A stretch of DNA of 5,252 nt from Clostridia bacterium. GTDB lineage: Bacteria; Bacillota; Clostridia; Oscillospirales; CAG-272. Below the pieces are notes generated by a model. That model did no database searches. It was given only the letters and a program-made list of their open reading frames with translations, and was not told where the DNA came from. The stretch spans positions 1 through 5,252 of the forward strand of contig JAGBWH010000157.1 of assembly GCA_017629925.1 (NCBI GenBank). Direction: 5' to 3'. Positions within the stretch are counted from its first letter, which is position 1; each line of letters opens with the position of its first letter. Shown here piece after piece: positions 5,190-5,252 of this stretch. A program made the position numbers and the translations under genes.

Positions 5190-5252
5190 TTAGACTTCTT
5201 CATACTTAGGTTCGCCGCACTGATCCCATAATGAATAATCGCCATATTTATA
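5190..5252 (-). CDS. C-terminal end of a minus-strand gene cut by the window edge
   Basis: On the minus strand the last 63 bases read as 20 open codons followed by TAA (5190-5192). The residues run YKYGDYSLWDQ, then CGEPKYEEV. The aromatic and acidic content and the tight junction with the next gene (3 nt between stop and ATG) indicate a real gene end rather than chance. The rest lies beyond position 5252, so product and length cannot be given. Together with the 136-residue gene it forms a probable two-gene (or longer) operon. Confidence 0.55.
   Translation of the reverse strand, partial: YKYGDYSLWDQCGEPKYEEV

Overview
The window looks like chromosomal DNA of a low-to-mid GC Bacillota, most likely a clostridial (gut-type anaerobe) genome. 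This is inferred from the purine-rich Shine-Dalgarno sites at sensible distances (AGGAG, AGAAAGG, GGAAAGG), the lipoprotein signal, the 'MSCIFCKI' HIT protein and the particular Nif3-like variant. No tool was run, so the taxon is a guess at class level.

Positions 1-4443 hold five plus-strand genes in a row: a secreted lipoprotein of unknown function (5-787), a Nif3-like dinuclear-metal protein (859-1644), a 12-helix major facilitator transporter (1695-2939), a HIT-family nucleotide-binding hydrolase (3032-3433) and an alpha/beta hydrolase with a Ser-Asp-His triad (3559-4443). The first gaps are short (50-92 nt) and contain no evident terminator, so at least lipoprotein through HIT could be one transcript. 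A 125-nt leader with inverted repeats precedes the alpha/beta hydrolase. A textbook intrinsic terminator (4485-4522) ends the series. These are mostly housekeeping-type families, and nothing in the sequence ties them to one pathway. The transporter and the hydrolase could handle one small organic substrate, but that is only conjecture.

Positions 4526-4783 hold a compact plus-strand unit that the long ORFs do not explain. It has an extended -10 promoter (TGC-TATAAT), a 28-codon ORF with a good ribosome site, and a second strong hairpin followed by a T-rich tail. It is either a small-protein gene or a small RNA. A run of five Ts near the end of the small ORF sits where one extra base would extend it into a hydrophobic tail.

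Positions 4776-5252 hold two tightly spaced minus-strand genes entering from the right edge: the last 20 codons of one gene, then, three bases after its stop, a 136-aa protein of unknown function. This stretch is visibly more AT-rich than the left part, so it may have a different origin. I found no rRNA, tRNA, CRISPR array, insertion sequence or clear defence system. The best candidates for something undescribed are the small unit at 4526-4783 and a 15-codon Cys-containing leader ORF in front of the HIT gene.
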